This document shows, one piece after another, positions 35,072 through 43,570 of a stretch of DNA of 64,000 nt (the first letter of the stretch is position 1; each line of letters starts with the position of its first letter). Where the stretch lies: assembly GCF_010686725.1 (NCBI RefSeq), contig NZ_JAAGWZ010000003.1:62001-126000 (forward strand), given 5' to 3'. Position numbers and translations under genes: made by a program. The notes below the pieces were generated by a model. It was not told the origin of the DNA and ran no database searches. It worked only from the letters and a program-made list of their open reading frames with translations. Origin of the DNA: Galbitalea soli (GTDB lineage Bacteria > Actinomycetota > Actinomycetes > Actinomycetales > Microbacteriaceae).

Positions 35072-36271
35072 ATGGACCTCGGATCGGGCCTCGGCCATCT
35101 CTCCTACTCGACGCTCGTGCACGCCGGTGACACCTGGGCGGAGATGCGCGACAGCCTCGAGACCTTCCTGCCGCAGGTGAAGGCGCGGGTCTCGCCCGAC
35201 TCAGCGTTCGGCGTCTCCCTGCGCATCTCCGCCGACTCCGCCGAGACCCTCGCCGCCGACCCGGCCGAGCGTCGCCGGCTGAGCGACTTCCTCGGCGCCC
35301 ACGACATGTACGTGTACACCGTCAACGCCTTCCCGTACGGTCCGTTCAAGGGCGGCACGGTGATGGAGCGCGTGTACGAACCCGACTGGACGACGGATGA
35401 CCGGGTCGAGTACACCAACGCCGTCGCCGACATCCTCGCCGAGATCTCGCCTGCGGAAATCAGCCCCAGCATCCAGACCGCGCCCCTCGCCTTCAAGCCG
35501 AACGTGGCCGACGCGGCGTACGTGCAGCGGTTCACCACCAAGCTGCTGCGGGTCGTCGCGCACCTCGTCGAGCTGGAGGCGCGCACCGGCCGGCGGGTGA
35601 AGCTCGCCCTCGAACCGGAGCCCGCCTGCTTCCTCGAGACGACCGACGAGACCGTCGACTACTTCCGCGACCACATCTACACGCCGAACGGCATCGCGGA
35701 ACTGGCTCACCTCGCCGCGGTACCGATCTCGGAGGCCGAGGGCCTGATGCGGCGTCACCTCGGCGTCGTCTTCGACATCGGACACCAGTCGGTCGGCTTC
35801 GAGGACATCCCGCGCTCGCTGCAGAAGCTCGTCGATGCGGGCATCCCGATCTTCAAGCTTCAGGAGGCCGCGGCGCTCTGGGTGAAGGAGCTCACGCTCG
35901 AGCTCGTCCCCCAGCTGCGCGTCTTCACCGACACGATCTATCTCAGCCAGACCACGCTGCGGCGCGACGGGGTCGCCACGCGCTACCTCAACCTGGGCGA
36001 GGCGCTCGACGCCTTCGAGGCCGACCCCGGGCCGGCCGAGATGCGCACGCACTTCCACGTGCCCGTCTTCCTGGAGGAGCTCGGCCCCTTCGTGACGACG
36101 CGCTTCGCGGTGCAGGAGGCACTGCAGATGCATCGCCGCACCCCGCTCTCCGATCACCTCGAGATCGAGACCTACACCTGGGACGTTCTCCCGGCGCACC
36201 TCAAGACCGGCGACATCGTCGACTACGTGACCCGCGAACTCGAGTTCGTGCGGGACGAGCTGGTCGGCTGA
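35072..36271 (+). CDS. EboE-like TIM-barrel protein
   Basis: A 399-residue protein of the EboE family (xylose isomerase/AP endonuclease-like barrel), recognised from GLGHLSYSTL near the N-terminus, VKARVSPDSAFGVSLRIS, VYTVNAFPYGPF, LALEPEPACFLET and VVFDIGHQSVGFED. EboE normally belongs to the six-gene ebo cluster implicated in exporting small metabolites to the periplasm. None of the other ebo genes (UbiA-like EboC, EboD, TatD-like EboB) is here, so this is an orphan copy. Start ATG 35072, after AGGA; a longer frame has no ribosome site. The stop overlaps the next start by one base. Confidence 0.8.
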   Translation: MDLGSGLGHLSYSTLVHAGDTWAEMRDSLETFLPQVKARVSPDSAFGVSLRISADSAETLAADPAERRRLSDFLGAHDMYVYTVNAFPYGPFKGGTVMERVYEPDWTTDDRVEYTNAVADILAEISPAEISPSIQTAPLAFKPNVADAAYVQRFTTKLLRVVAHLVELEARTGRRVKLALEPEPACFLETTDETVDYFRDHIYTPNGIAELAHLAAVPISEAEGLMRRHLGVVFDIGHQSVGFEDIPRSLQKLVDAGIPIFKLQEAAALWVKELTLELVPQLRVFTDTIYLSQTTLRRDGVATRYLNLGEALDAFEADPGPAEMRTHFHVPVFLEELGPFVTTRFAVQEALQMHRRTPLSDHLEIETYTWDVLPAHLKTGDIVDYVTRELEFVRDELVG

Positions 36272-37287
36272 TGGGTCCGCGCATCGCCGTCCTCGGCACG
36301 GGGGCGAACGGCGCCTCCATCGGCGCCGACCTCACGAGGGCGGGTCTCGACGTGACCTTCATCGAGCAGTGGCCGGCCCACGTCGAGGCGATGCGCGAGC
36401 GGGGAATCCGGGTGCAGATGCCCGAGGAGACGATCGTCACGCCGGTCACCGTGCTGCACCTCTGCGAGGTCGCCACCCTGCGGCAGCCATTCGATCTCGT
36501 GTTCGTGCTGGTCAAGGCCTACGACACCCGCTGGGCCTGCGAGCTCATCAAGCCCTACCTCGCCGCGGACGGCCTCGTCGTCGGACTGCAGAACGGCATG
36601 AGCCTCGACGACATCGCCGACATCGTGGGCACCGACCGCACCATCGGGGCGGTCATCGAGGTGTCCTCCAACATGTTCGACCCCGGCGTCGTGAACCGCC
36701 AGAGCCCGCCCTCGCGGTCGTGGTTCGCGGTCGGCGGCCTCAGCGCTGCGGCGCAGGCCCGGGCGGGAGAGGTGGCGGCGGTGCTGGGGCACGCGGGAAC
36801 CGTTGAGGTGTCTGACGACGTGCGGTCATCCAAGTGGATGAAGCTGGTGGCGAACGCCGCCGAACTAGTGCCCTCCGCGGTGCTGGGCGTGCCGCTCGCC
36901 GAGGCGATCGCGATCCCCGGAATGAAGGAGTTCATGACCGAGGCGGGTCGCGAGGCGGTGCGCGCCTGCCTGGCCGCGGGCAGCCGGGTGCGGCCGATCT
37001 TCGGGATGACCGACGCCCGCCTCGACGACCCGGAGCAGTACGCCGAGCAGCTGTTCGACGCCGTGCTCGGCCACTTCACCCTGCCCGACACCCGCACGAC
37101 CGTGCTGCAGGACTGGATGAAGGGGCGGCACAGCGAGGTGGACGAGATCAACGGCCTCGTCGTCGCGGTGCTGGGTGCCGGGAGCGGCGGTGCTCCGCAC
37201 AACGCCCGCGTCGTAGACCTCGCCCACCGCATCGAGGCGGGCGAGCTGGAGGCGACCCCGGCGAACGCGGCGCTCCTGCTGGCCTGA
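36271..37287 (+). CDS. Ketopantoate reductase-like (ApbA/PanE family) dehydrogenase
   Basis: A 338-residue NADP-type dehydrogenase. Nucleotide motif VLGTGANGASIG at the N-terminus, DLVFVLVKAYDT, the catalytic Lys in SKWMKLVANA (about residue 190) and the Glu in SEVDEINGLVV. It is longer than housekeeping PanE (about 300) and lies in a catabolic region, so it probably reduces or oxidises another 2-oxo/2-hydroxy acid. Coupled to the EboE-like gene. Confidence 0.85.
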   Translation: MGPRIAVLGTGANGASIGADLTRAGLDVTFIEQWPAHVEAMRERGIRVQMPEETIVTPVTVLHLCEVATLRQPFDLVFVLVKAYDTRWACELIKPYLAADGLVVGLQNGMSLDDIADIVGTDRTIGAVIEVSSNMFDPGVVNRQSPPSRSWFAVGGLSAAAQARAGEVAAVLGHAGTVEVSDDVRSSKWMKLVANAAELVPSAVLGVPLAEAIAIPGMKEFMTEAGREAVRACLAAGSRVRPIFGMTDARLDDPEQYAEQLFDAVLGHFTLPDTRTTVLQDWMKGRHSEVDEINGLVVAVLGAGSGGAPHNARVVDLAHRIEAGELEATPANAALLLA

Positions 37288-37357
37288 GCCGCGGGCCGCA
37301 CCCGGCCCCGACGCGCCGAGCACGCGGGCACCCCCGGCGGCAGGCGCCCGTCGCCGA

Positions 37358-38023
37358 CTACCCCCGCGCGAACAGCTCCGGGTGCTTCAGCAGCTCGAGC
37401 CGGGTGCGCCGGATGTGCCCGTAGAGCACGCGCTCCGCCTCCTCGATGTCGTCGCGGCGGAGTGCGGCGACGAGCAGCTGGTGCTCGTAGTGCACCGCCC
37501 GGTTGCCCTCGGCCCCGGCGATGAGGGTGAAGGCGCGGCGGTAGTGCTGCGTCGTGTTCCACAGTCGCTGCACGGTGCCGCCGAGCATCGTGGTGTGCGC
37601 CCCGCTGTAGGAGAGCAGGTGGAACTCGCGGTCGAGGTGCAGGAAGGTCTCCACGTCGGTGCCGTGCTGCATCTCGTCGGCCAGCGCGCCGAGCCGGTCG
37701 ATGGTCGCCTCGGAGAGCCCCGGCCGGCTGTACCGCAGCATGAGCGGCTCGATCCGCTCCCTGATCTGGTAGACCTCCTGGCACTCGTCGAGGCTCAGGT
37801 GGGCGACCCACGCGCCCGTGTTGGCGACGAGGGTGATGAGCCCGTCCGATTCCAGGATCCGCAGCGCCTCGCGCACGGGCAGCCGACTGGCCCCGAACTC
37901 CTCGGCGATGTCCTCCTGGCGCAGTCGAACGCCGGGCGCGTAGTCGCCGCGCAGGATCGCCTCGCGCAGGGAGGTCGCGATGCGGTGACCGGCGACTCCG
38001 TCGCGCGTGGTCGTGGTCGACAT
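37358..38023 (-). CDS. GntR-family (FCD subgroup) transcriptional regulator
   Basis: A 221-residue regulator. Winged helix at about residues 10-75 (LRQEDIAEEFGASRLPVREA, then LRILESDGLI); the all-helical FCD effector domain follows, with a metal-site pattern of D/H residues (HLDREFHLLSY, YEHQLLVAAL). Start ATG 38023. It lies 20 bases after the VOC gene on the same strand. Two TTGGAT(A/T)CAA palindromes in the upstream divergent region are its probable targets, controlling the E1/E2 operon and its own transcript. Confidence 0.9.
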   Translation of the reverse strand: MSTTTTRDGVAGHRIATSLREAILRGDYAPGVRLRQEDIAEEFGASRLPVREALRILESDGLITLVANTGAWVAHLSLDECQEVYQIRERIEPLMLRYSRPGLSEATIDRLGALADEMQHGTDVETFLHLDREFHLLSYSGAHTTMLGGTVQRLWNTTQHYRRAFTLIAGAEGNRAVHYEHQLLVAALRRDDIEEAERVLYGHIRRTRLELLKHPELFARG

Positions 38024-38043
38024 GGATGCTCCCGGGCTGGTGG

Positions 38044-38577
38044 TCACTCGGCGGGGTGAGCCGGATGCCACAGCTTAACGGGCGCGTCCTTCTCGTAGGC
38101 CTTCCCATTCGGGTAGCTCACCAATTCGAACTGCATCCCCCACGGGCTGCGGAAGTACACCCAGCGCTGCCCGAGGCTGTGCCGCGAGCTCGCGGTCGGC
38201 TCGCCCATGATCTCGACGCCCTTCGCGCGCAGATAGTCGAGAGCGGTGTCGAAGTCGTCCACATAGAACGCGAGGTGGTGTCCGCCGATGTCGCTGTTGC
38301 GCGGTTGCGGGAGGGCACCGTCGGCCGGGTCGAACTGGAACACCTCGAAGTTGGGACCGTACTGGCAGCGGAAGAAGCGGAGCTCGCGCATGACGGTGCG
38401 CGGATGCACGCCCATGTGTTCGAGCATCCAGTCGTCGCCCTCCTCGGGGTGGGCGAAGGGGCCGAGCGAGTAGATGAGCTCGCAGCCGATGACGTCGACG
38501 AAGAATCGCTCCGCCTCATCGAGGTCGGGCACGGTGAAGCCGATGTGCTCGGTGCCGCGCAGGCCGGGCATCCCCAT
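38044..38577 (-). CDS. VOC-superfamily protein (extradiol dioxygenase/glyoxalase-like)
   Basis: A 177-residue VOC protein with metal ligands His11 (EHIGFTVPD), His in GHHLAFYVDD and Glu in MQFELVSYP. Similar to single-domain dioxygenase-like proteins of catabolic gene clusters. RBS AGGGAG lies 6 bases before ATG 38577. First gene of the VOC-GntR transcript, divergent from the 2-oxoacid dehydrogenase genes. Confidence 0.83.
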   Translation of the reverse strand: MGMPGLRGTEHIGFTVPDLDEAERFFVDVIGCELIYSLGPFAHPEEGDDWMLEHMGVHPRTVMRELRFFRCQYGPNFEVFQFDPADGALPQPRNSDIGGHHLAFYVDDFDTALDYLRAKGVEIMGEPTASSRHSLGQRWVYFRSPWGMQFELVSYPNGKAYEKDAPVKLWHPAHPAE

Positions 38578-38602
38578 TCGTAACTCCCTTGTTCAACGAG
38601 TG

Positions 38603-38612
38603 TTGGATACAA
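38603..38612. promoter_or_regulatory. Candidate GntR operator 1
   Basis: TTGGATACAA, an inverted repeat TTG-N4-CAA close to the VOC start, matching operator 2 in 9 of 10 bases. It would cover the minus-strand promoter region (TATTTT next to it). Confidence 0.55.
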
Positions 38613-38660
38613 AATACGCCGGATTCGGGAAGAATGGGGGAGAATCTCGCGAATTGGGGT

Positions 38661-38688
38661 TTGCATTGGATTCAATCGGCGCTAACAT
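38661..38688 (+). promoter_or_regulatory. Promoter of the E1/E2 operon with embedded operator 2
   Basis: TTGCAT (38661-38666), 16-base spacer, TAACAT (38683-38688). The palindrome ATTGGATTCAAT (38665-38676) fills the spacer, so a bound regulator would repress. Its core is 63 bp, six helical turns, from operator 1. Confidence 0.55.
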
Positions 38689-38739
38689 CGGTTTCACGCG
38701 ACGCCGGTGAACACCGGCTGGATCGATGGAGAACGCGAT

Positions 38740-40929
38740 ATGCCTAAACGACGTCGTTTGGAACCGGGCTCGCCCTGGGTCGAACTCACGACCACCGCAG
38801 CCGACTGGAAAGCCGCCGATCCCGCGCTGCTGGGCACCATGCTCGGCCAGTTGCACCTCATCCGTGCCTTCGAGGAGACCGTCCTCGAGCTGGCCGGCGA
38901 GCAGCTCGTGCACGGACCGGCCCACTCGAGCATCGGGCAGGAGGGCGGCGCCGTCGGATCCATCGTCGGCCTCAGCTCCACCGACGCGATCAACGGCTCG
39001 CACCGCGGCCACCACCAGTTCCTCGCCAAGGCCCTCGGCCACGCCACCGGCGGCACCATCGACCCCGCGCACCTCGTCGACGAGCAGGTGCAGACCGTCC
39101 TCCAGCGCACGCTCGCCGAGATCCTCGGCCTCGCGCAGGGCTACTGCCGCGGCCGCGGCGGATCGATGCACCTCCAGTGGTTCGAGGCCGGTGCGCTCGG
39201 CACCAACGCGATCGTCGGCGGTGGCGTACCACTCGGCGCGGGCAACGCCTGGGCGCAGAAGCACGCCGCGACCGACGACATCACCGTGTCGTACTTCGGT
39301 GACGGCGCGGTCAACATCGGCTCCGTGCTCGAGACCATGAACCTCGCCTCGGCCTGGAAGCTCCCGCTCGCCTTCTTCATCGAGAACAACCTGTACGCGG
39401 TGTCGACCCACGTCGCCGAGGCGACGGGCGAGCCGCGGCTCTCGGCGCGCGGCCTGGGCTTCAACATCCCCGCCTGGCGCGTCGACGGCATGGACCCGCT
39501 CGCCGTGCACCTCGCCATGAAGGAGGCGGAGGCGGTCATGCGCTCGGGCGACGGCCCCGCCGTCATCGAGGTCGAGGTCTACCGCTTCTTCCACCAGAAC
39601 GGTCCCTACCCGGGCAGCGCGTTCGGCTACCGCAGCAAGGAGGAGGAGGCCCAGTGGCGGGCGCGCGATCCGCTCGAGCGCGTCGGCAGCGAGATGACGA
39701 AGCTCGGACTCATCGACGCCGAGGGACTCCTCTCGGTGCGGGCGCAGGCGCAGGCGGCCATGGCGGCGGCGGTGGCCGAGCTGATCGAGGCCGACCCCGC
39801 GAACCCCGGCAAGCGGCGCATCCGCCCCGAGCTCTGGCCCGACGTCGACTTTGTGAACGTCGGCGTGCGCGGCGACGCCAGTGAGCTCTCCGCGCTGCGC
39901 ACCCTCGAGCCGAGTACTTTCGCCGGCGAGAAGGCGACCATGAAGTACGTGGATGCCGTGGCCGGCGTCATGGACGCCCGCATGGCCGAAGACTCCCGCA
40001 TCGTCGTTCTCGGCGAAGACGTGCACCGCCTGAACGGTGGCACGAACGGGGCCACCAAGGGGCTGGCCAAGAAGTACGAGGGACGCGTGCTCGGCACCCC
40101 GATCAGCGAGAACGCCTTCGCGGGGCTGGGCGGCGGAATGGCGCTCGACGGCCGCTTCCGCCCCGTGGTCGAGTTCATGTACCCCGACTTCATGTGGGTC
40201 GCCGCCGACCAGGTGTTCAACCAGATCGGCAAGGCGCGTCACATGTTCGGCGGCCAGAACCCGGTTCCCCTCGTGCTGCGCACGAAGGTCGCGATGGGCT
40301 CGGGCTACGGCTCGCAGCACCTCATGGACCCGGCGGGCATCTTCGCGACGAGCCCCGGCTGGCGGATCGTCGCGCCCTCCTGCGCGGCCGACTACATCGG
40401 CCTCATGAACGCGGCGCTCGCGCTGCAGGACCCGGTGCTCGTGATCGAGCACGTCGACCTCTACCCGCAGACGGGCGAGGTGCCCGCGGGCGACCTCGAC
40501 TACACGATCCCGCTCGGCAAGGCCGCCCTGCGCAGCATCGGCGACGACGTGACCGTCATCAGCTACCTCTCCATGGTCGGCCACTCGCTGGAGGCCATCG
40601 AACAGCTGGGCGCCTCGGCCGACCTCATCGACCTGCGCTGGCTCGACCGCGCCTCGCTCGACTGGGACACCATCGAGGCGAGCGTGAAGAAGACGAACGC
40701 GGTGCTGATCGTGGAGCAGGGCGCTCGCGGAACCTCCTACGGCGGCTGGCTCGCCGACGAGATCCAGCGCCGCTTCTTCGACTGGCTCGACCAGCCCGTG
40801 CAGCGCGTGACCGGCGGCGAGGCGAGCCCCAGCATCTCCAAGGTGCTCGAGCGCGCGGCGATCGCCCGCACCGAGGAAGTCGTCGTCGGCCTCAAGGCCG
40901 TGCTCGACGCGCGCGGAAAGGCGAGCTGA
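38740..40929 (+). CDS. Fused E1 alpha-beta subunit of a 2-oxoacid/acetoin dehydrogenase complex
   Basis: A 729-residue thiamine-diphosphate enzyme. The alpha part (about 1-350) has the ThDP motif GDGAVNIG (from residue 187) ending in ENN at 215-217. The beta part starts at about 401 (MKYVDAVAGVMDARM) and has VLGEDVHR, TPISENAFAGLGGGMALDG and FGGQNPVPLVLR. The two chains are normally separate; here they are joined. Family members decarboxylate branched-chain 2-oxoacids, pyruvate or acetoin. Start ATG 38740 after GGAG. E2 follows one base after the stop; no E3 gene is in the window. Confidence 0.9.
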   Translation: MPKRRRLEPGSPWVELTTTAADWKAADPALLGTMLGQLHLIRAFEETVLELAGEQLVHGPAHSSIGQEGGAVGSIVGLSSTDAINGSHRGHHQFLAKALGHATGGTIDPAHLVDEQVQTVLQRTLAEILGLAQGYCRGRGGSMHLQWFEAGALGTNAIVGGGVPLGAGNAWAQKHAATDDITVSYFGDGAVNIGSVLETMNLASAWKLPLAFFIENNLYAVSTHVAEATGEPRLSARGLGFNIPAWRVDGMDPLAVHLAMKEAEAVMRSGDGPAVIEVEVYRFFHQNGPYPGSAFGYRSKEEEAQWRARDPLERVGSEMTKLGLIDAEGLLSVRAQAQAAMAAAVAELIEADPANPGKRRIRPELWPDVDFVNVGVRGDASELSALRTLEPSTFAGEKATMKYVDAVAGVMDARMAEDSRIVVLGEDVHRLNGGTNGATKGLAKKYEGRVLGTPISENAFAGLGGGMALDGRFRPVVEFMYPDFMWVAADQVFNQIGKARHMFGGQNPVPLVLRTKVAMGSGYGSQHLMDPAGIFATSPGWRIVAPSCAADYIGLMNAALALQDPVLVIEHVDLYPQTGEVPAGDLDYTIPLGKAALRSIGDDVTVISYLSMVGHSLEAIEQLGASADLIDLRWLDRASLDWDTIEASVKKTNAVLIVEQGARGTSYGGWLADEIQRRFFDWLDQPVQRVTGGEASPSISKVLERAAIARTEEVVVGLKAVLDARGKAS

Positions 40930-40930
40930 G

Positions 40931-42313
40931 ATGGCCACCATTCTGAGAATGCCCGAGGTGCTCGCCAACGCGACCGAGGCCGTCGTCTCGGCCTGGACGG
41001 TCGCCGAGGGCGCCGCCTTCTCGGTGGGGGACACGCTCGCCGAGGTGGAGACCGAGAAGGCGCTCGTCGACCTGCCCGCCGAGCAGTCCGGGATCCTGGG
41101 CCGCATCATCGCCCAGCCCGGCGACACCACGGCGGTCGGGGCACCCATCGCCGTGCTCATCACCGAGGGCGAGACCGCGGCCGACATCGACGCGGTGCTC
41201 GGGGGCTCGGGCGGAGCTGCCGCAGCGACGCCCGCCGCACCGGCACCGGCACCGGCACCCGCCGCGCCTGCGCCCGCCCCCGCTGCCGCCGCGACCGCGC
41301 CGGAGCCGGAGACCGCACCGGAGCCCGCCCCACCCGCCGCGCCCGTGCCCGCGGAGGCGGTCATCCAGACGGCCCCGGCCACGCCGGCGGCGAGCGGCGA
41401 CCGTATCTTCGTGAGCCCGATCGCCCGCGTGCGCGCCCGCGAGAACGGGATCGACCTCGCCACCGTCACGGGCACCGGCCCCGGCGGGCGCATCGTGCGC
41501 GGCGACGTCGAGGCCGCCATTGCGAGCCGCGCGTCGAGCCCGCAGCCGGCCGCACCGCAGGCGGCGGCGCCTGCCTCCGCTGCGCCTGCCGCCGCGACCC
41601 CCTCCTCCGCTGCGCATCCCGCGGCACACGAGGGCGGCTACACGGCCATCCCGCACACCGGCATGCGGCGCGCGATCGCCCGGCGCCTCACCGAGAGCAA
41701 GTCGACGGTGCCGCACTTCTACCTCACGACCGACTGCAGGGTGGATGCCCTGCTCGAGCTTCGCCGACAGGTCAACGCGACCAGCCCGGTGAAGATCTCG
41801 GTCAACGACTTCGTGGTGAAGGCGGTCGCCGCGGCGTTCGCCGATGTGCCCGACGCGAACGTGACCTGGACCGACACGCACCTGCGCAAGTGGGACTCGG
41901 TCGACATCGCCGTGGCGGTCGCGACGGACGGCGGCCTGCTCACGCCCGTGGTGCGCGGGGTCGACACGCTTCCGCTCAGCGGCGTCAGCACGCGGATCGT
42001 GGAGCTGGCCGGGCGTGCGCGCGCCGGCCGCCTGCGCCAGGAGGAGCTCGAGGGCGGCAGCTTCTCGGTGAGCAATCTCGGCATGTACGGCACTCTCGAG
42101 TTCTCGGCGATCCTCAACCCGCCGCAGTCGGGAATCCTCGCGGTGGGCGCGGCCAAGCCGCAGCCCGTCGTCGAGGACGGCGAGGTCGTCGTGCGAACGG
42201 TCATGCGCTGCACGCTCTCGGTGGATCACCGCGCGGTCGACGGGGCGCTCGCCGCCCAGTGGCTCGCGGCCTTCACCGCCAGGATCGAGAATCCGCTCTC
42301 GATCCTGATCTAG
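40931..42313 (+). CDS. Dihydrolipoamide acyltransferase (E2)
   Basis: A 460-residue E2. Lipoyl domain at 1-80 with Lys43 in VETEKALVDLP; a long Ala-Pro linker; peripheral-subunit-binding domain at about 157-195 (SPIARVRARENGIDLATVTG, then PGGRIVRGD); a second Ala-Pro linker; catalytic domain with His433 and Asp437 in VDHRAVDG. It transfers the acyl group from E1 to CoA. Follows the E1 fusion within one base. E3 must come from elsewhere in the genome. Confidence 0.93.
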   Translation: MATILRMPEVLANATEAVVSAWTVAEGAAFSVGDTLAEVETEKALVDLPAEQSGILGRIIAQPGDTTAVGAPIAVLITEGETAADIDAVLGGSGGAAAATPAAPAPAPAPAAPAPAPAAAATAPEPETAPEPAPPAAPVPAEAVIQTAPATPAASGDRIFVSPIARVRARENGIDLATVTGTGPGGRIVRGDVEAAIASRASSPQPAAPQAAAPASAAPAAATPSSAAHPAAHEGGYTAIPHTGMRRAIARRLTESKSTVPHFYLTTDCRVDALLELRRQVNATSPVKISVNDFVVKAVAAAFADVPDANVTWTDTHLRKWDSVDIAVAVATDGGLLTPVVRGVDTLPLSGVSTRIVELAGRARAGRLRQEELEGGSFSVSNLGMYGTLEFSAILNPPQSGILAVGAAKPQPVVEDGEVVVRTVMRCTLSVDHRAVDGALAAQWLAAFTARIENPLSILI

Positions 42314-42319
42314 ATGTGG

Positions 42320-42354
42320 CGGGGCGGCGTGTTTGTGGTGAAGTCGCCGCCCCG
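42320..42354 (+). terminator. Terminator of the E1/E2 operon
   Basis: Perfect 10-bp arms CGGGGCGGCG (42320-42329) and CGCCGCCCCG (42345-42354), 15-base loop, 6 bases after the E2 stop. Confidence 0.7.
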
Positions 42355-42450
42355 TCCACTTTCTCCGTGCGCTCTGGCTCAGGCCGAACCGTAACGGTGT
42401 TCTGCTCACGCGTGAGGGGTCGACGGGGGCTCCCCGGCTGCTGAGTCGCG

Positions 42451-43428
42451 CTAGAGCTCGCGCGCGAGTCCGAGCGGGATGTCGGCGAGAGCCTGGCGCA
42501 TCGCCATCAGGGTCACCGCGTGCTCGTCGAGCACCCGGTCCTCGGGCGTGATGATGGGCAGTGGGATGATCGGGGTCGCCGCCCCCGCCCCGTCCGGCAC
42601 CACGAAGATGCTGATGCACTGTGCCTTGAGCTCCAGCTGGTGCGGCGTGCGCGGGCTGCCGGAGCGCAGCCGCGAGATGATGTGCATGCTGTGCGGGCCG
42701 GTGTGCACGAGTCGCGAGTCGATCTCCACGATGTCGCCGATCGCGATGGGGCTGTAGAAGTGGATGCCGCCCGAGTACACGGAGACGGCTTCGTCGCTGC
42801 TCCAGCTGGCCGCGCAGGCGAAGGCGGTCTCGTCGATCCAGCGCATGACCGTGCCGCCGTGCGTCTTGCCGCTCCAGTTGACATCTCCGGGCGCGGCGAG
42901 AAAGCGGAACACGGTGCGCGGGGTGGAGCTCGCATCGGTGTAGCTCTGGGCGCGCATCTCTTCGTGGATCAGGCGGCGGGGCTCGATCCGCGCGCGCACG
43001 CGGTCCTGCAGGGTGCTGTCGCCGGTGGTCCACGGCTTCCACTCGGGCACCGGGCGCGGGCGGCCGTTCTCGTCGACGGCGACGAAGATGATGATGCAGT
43101 GCATGGCGGGGGTGAATGACCTGCGCCGAACATCCGATGCCTCGACCGTGACGAGGATGTGCATGCTGCTGCGCCCCGTGAGCAGGATGCGCGCGTGCAC
43201 CTCGACGAGATCGCCGGGGCGGATCGGGTGCCGGAAGTTGACGTCGCCCACGTACGCGGTGACCGCGTTTCCGCCCGCCCAGCCGACGGCACAGCCGTAG
43301 CCGGCCTTGTCGATCCACTCGAGAACGCGACCCGCGGGGACGGCGGTTCCGGCGACCGTGACGTCGGTGGGGGCGGCGAGGAAGCGCAGCGTCAGTCGGT
43401 CGTTCGGGGTGTCGTCATTGACCCTCAT
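42451..43428 (-). CDS. Acyl-CoA thioesterase with tandem hotdog domains
   Basis: A 325-residue protein made of two hotdog domains. Each has the GG-x-VL-x-WID type helix start (PAGRVLEWIDKAGY and GGTVMRWIDETAF) followed by the SMHI strand (GRSSMHILVTVEA and GPHSMHIISRL). In this family the Asp of WID is part of the active site. It hydrolyses acyl-CoA esters in the cytoplasm. Start ATG 43428 after AGGAAA. It converges with the E2 gene; its preferred acyl-CoA may be the product of that complex, which is inference. Confidence 0.87.
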   Translation of the reverse strand: MRVNDDTPNDRLTLRFLAAPTDVTVAGTAVPAGRVLEWIDKAGYGCAVGWAGGNAVTAYVGDVNFRHPIRPGDLVEVHARILLTGRSSMHILVTVEASDVRRRSFTPAMHCIIIFVAVDENGRPRPVPEWKPWTTGDSTLQDRVRARIEPRRLIHEEMRAQSYTDASSTPRTVFRFLAAPGDVNWSGKTHGGTVMRWIDETAFACAASWSSDEAVSVYSGGIHFYSPIAIGDIVEIDSRLVHTGPHSMHIISRLRSGSPRTPHQLELKAQCISIFVVPDGAGAATPIIPLPIITPEDRVLDEHAVTLMAMRQALADIPLGLAREL

Positions 43429-43570
43429 CGGTTTCCTGTTCCTTCGCCGTGAGCGGGGGTGCGCGTCAACTATGACAGCACCCGAGAGCTTGCCTCTAGT
43501 GTTCACTGCTGCTTAATTATAGGTTAGTGGGAGTGATCGGTCGCCCCGATCCGTGGTCAAGGAGGACACC

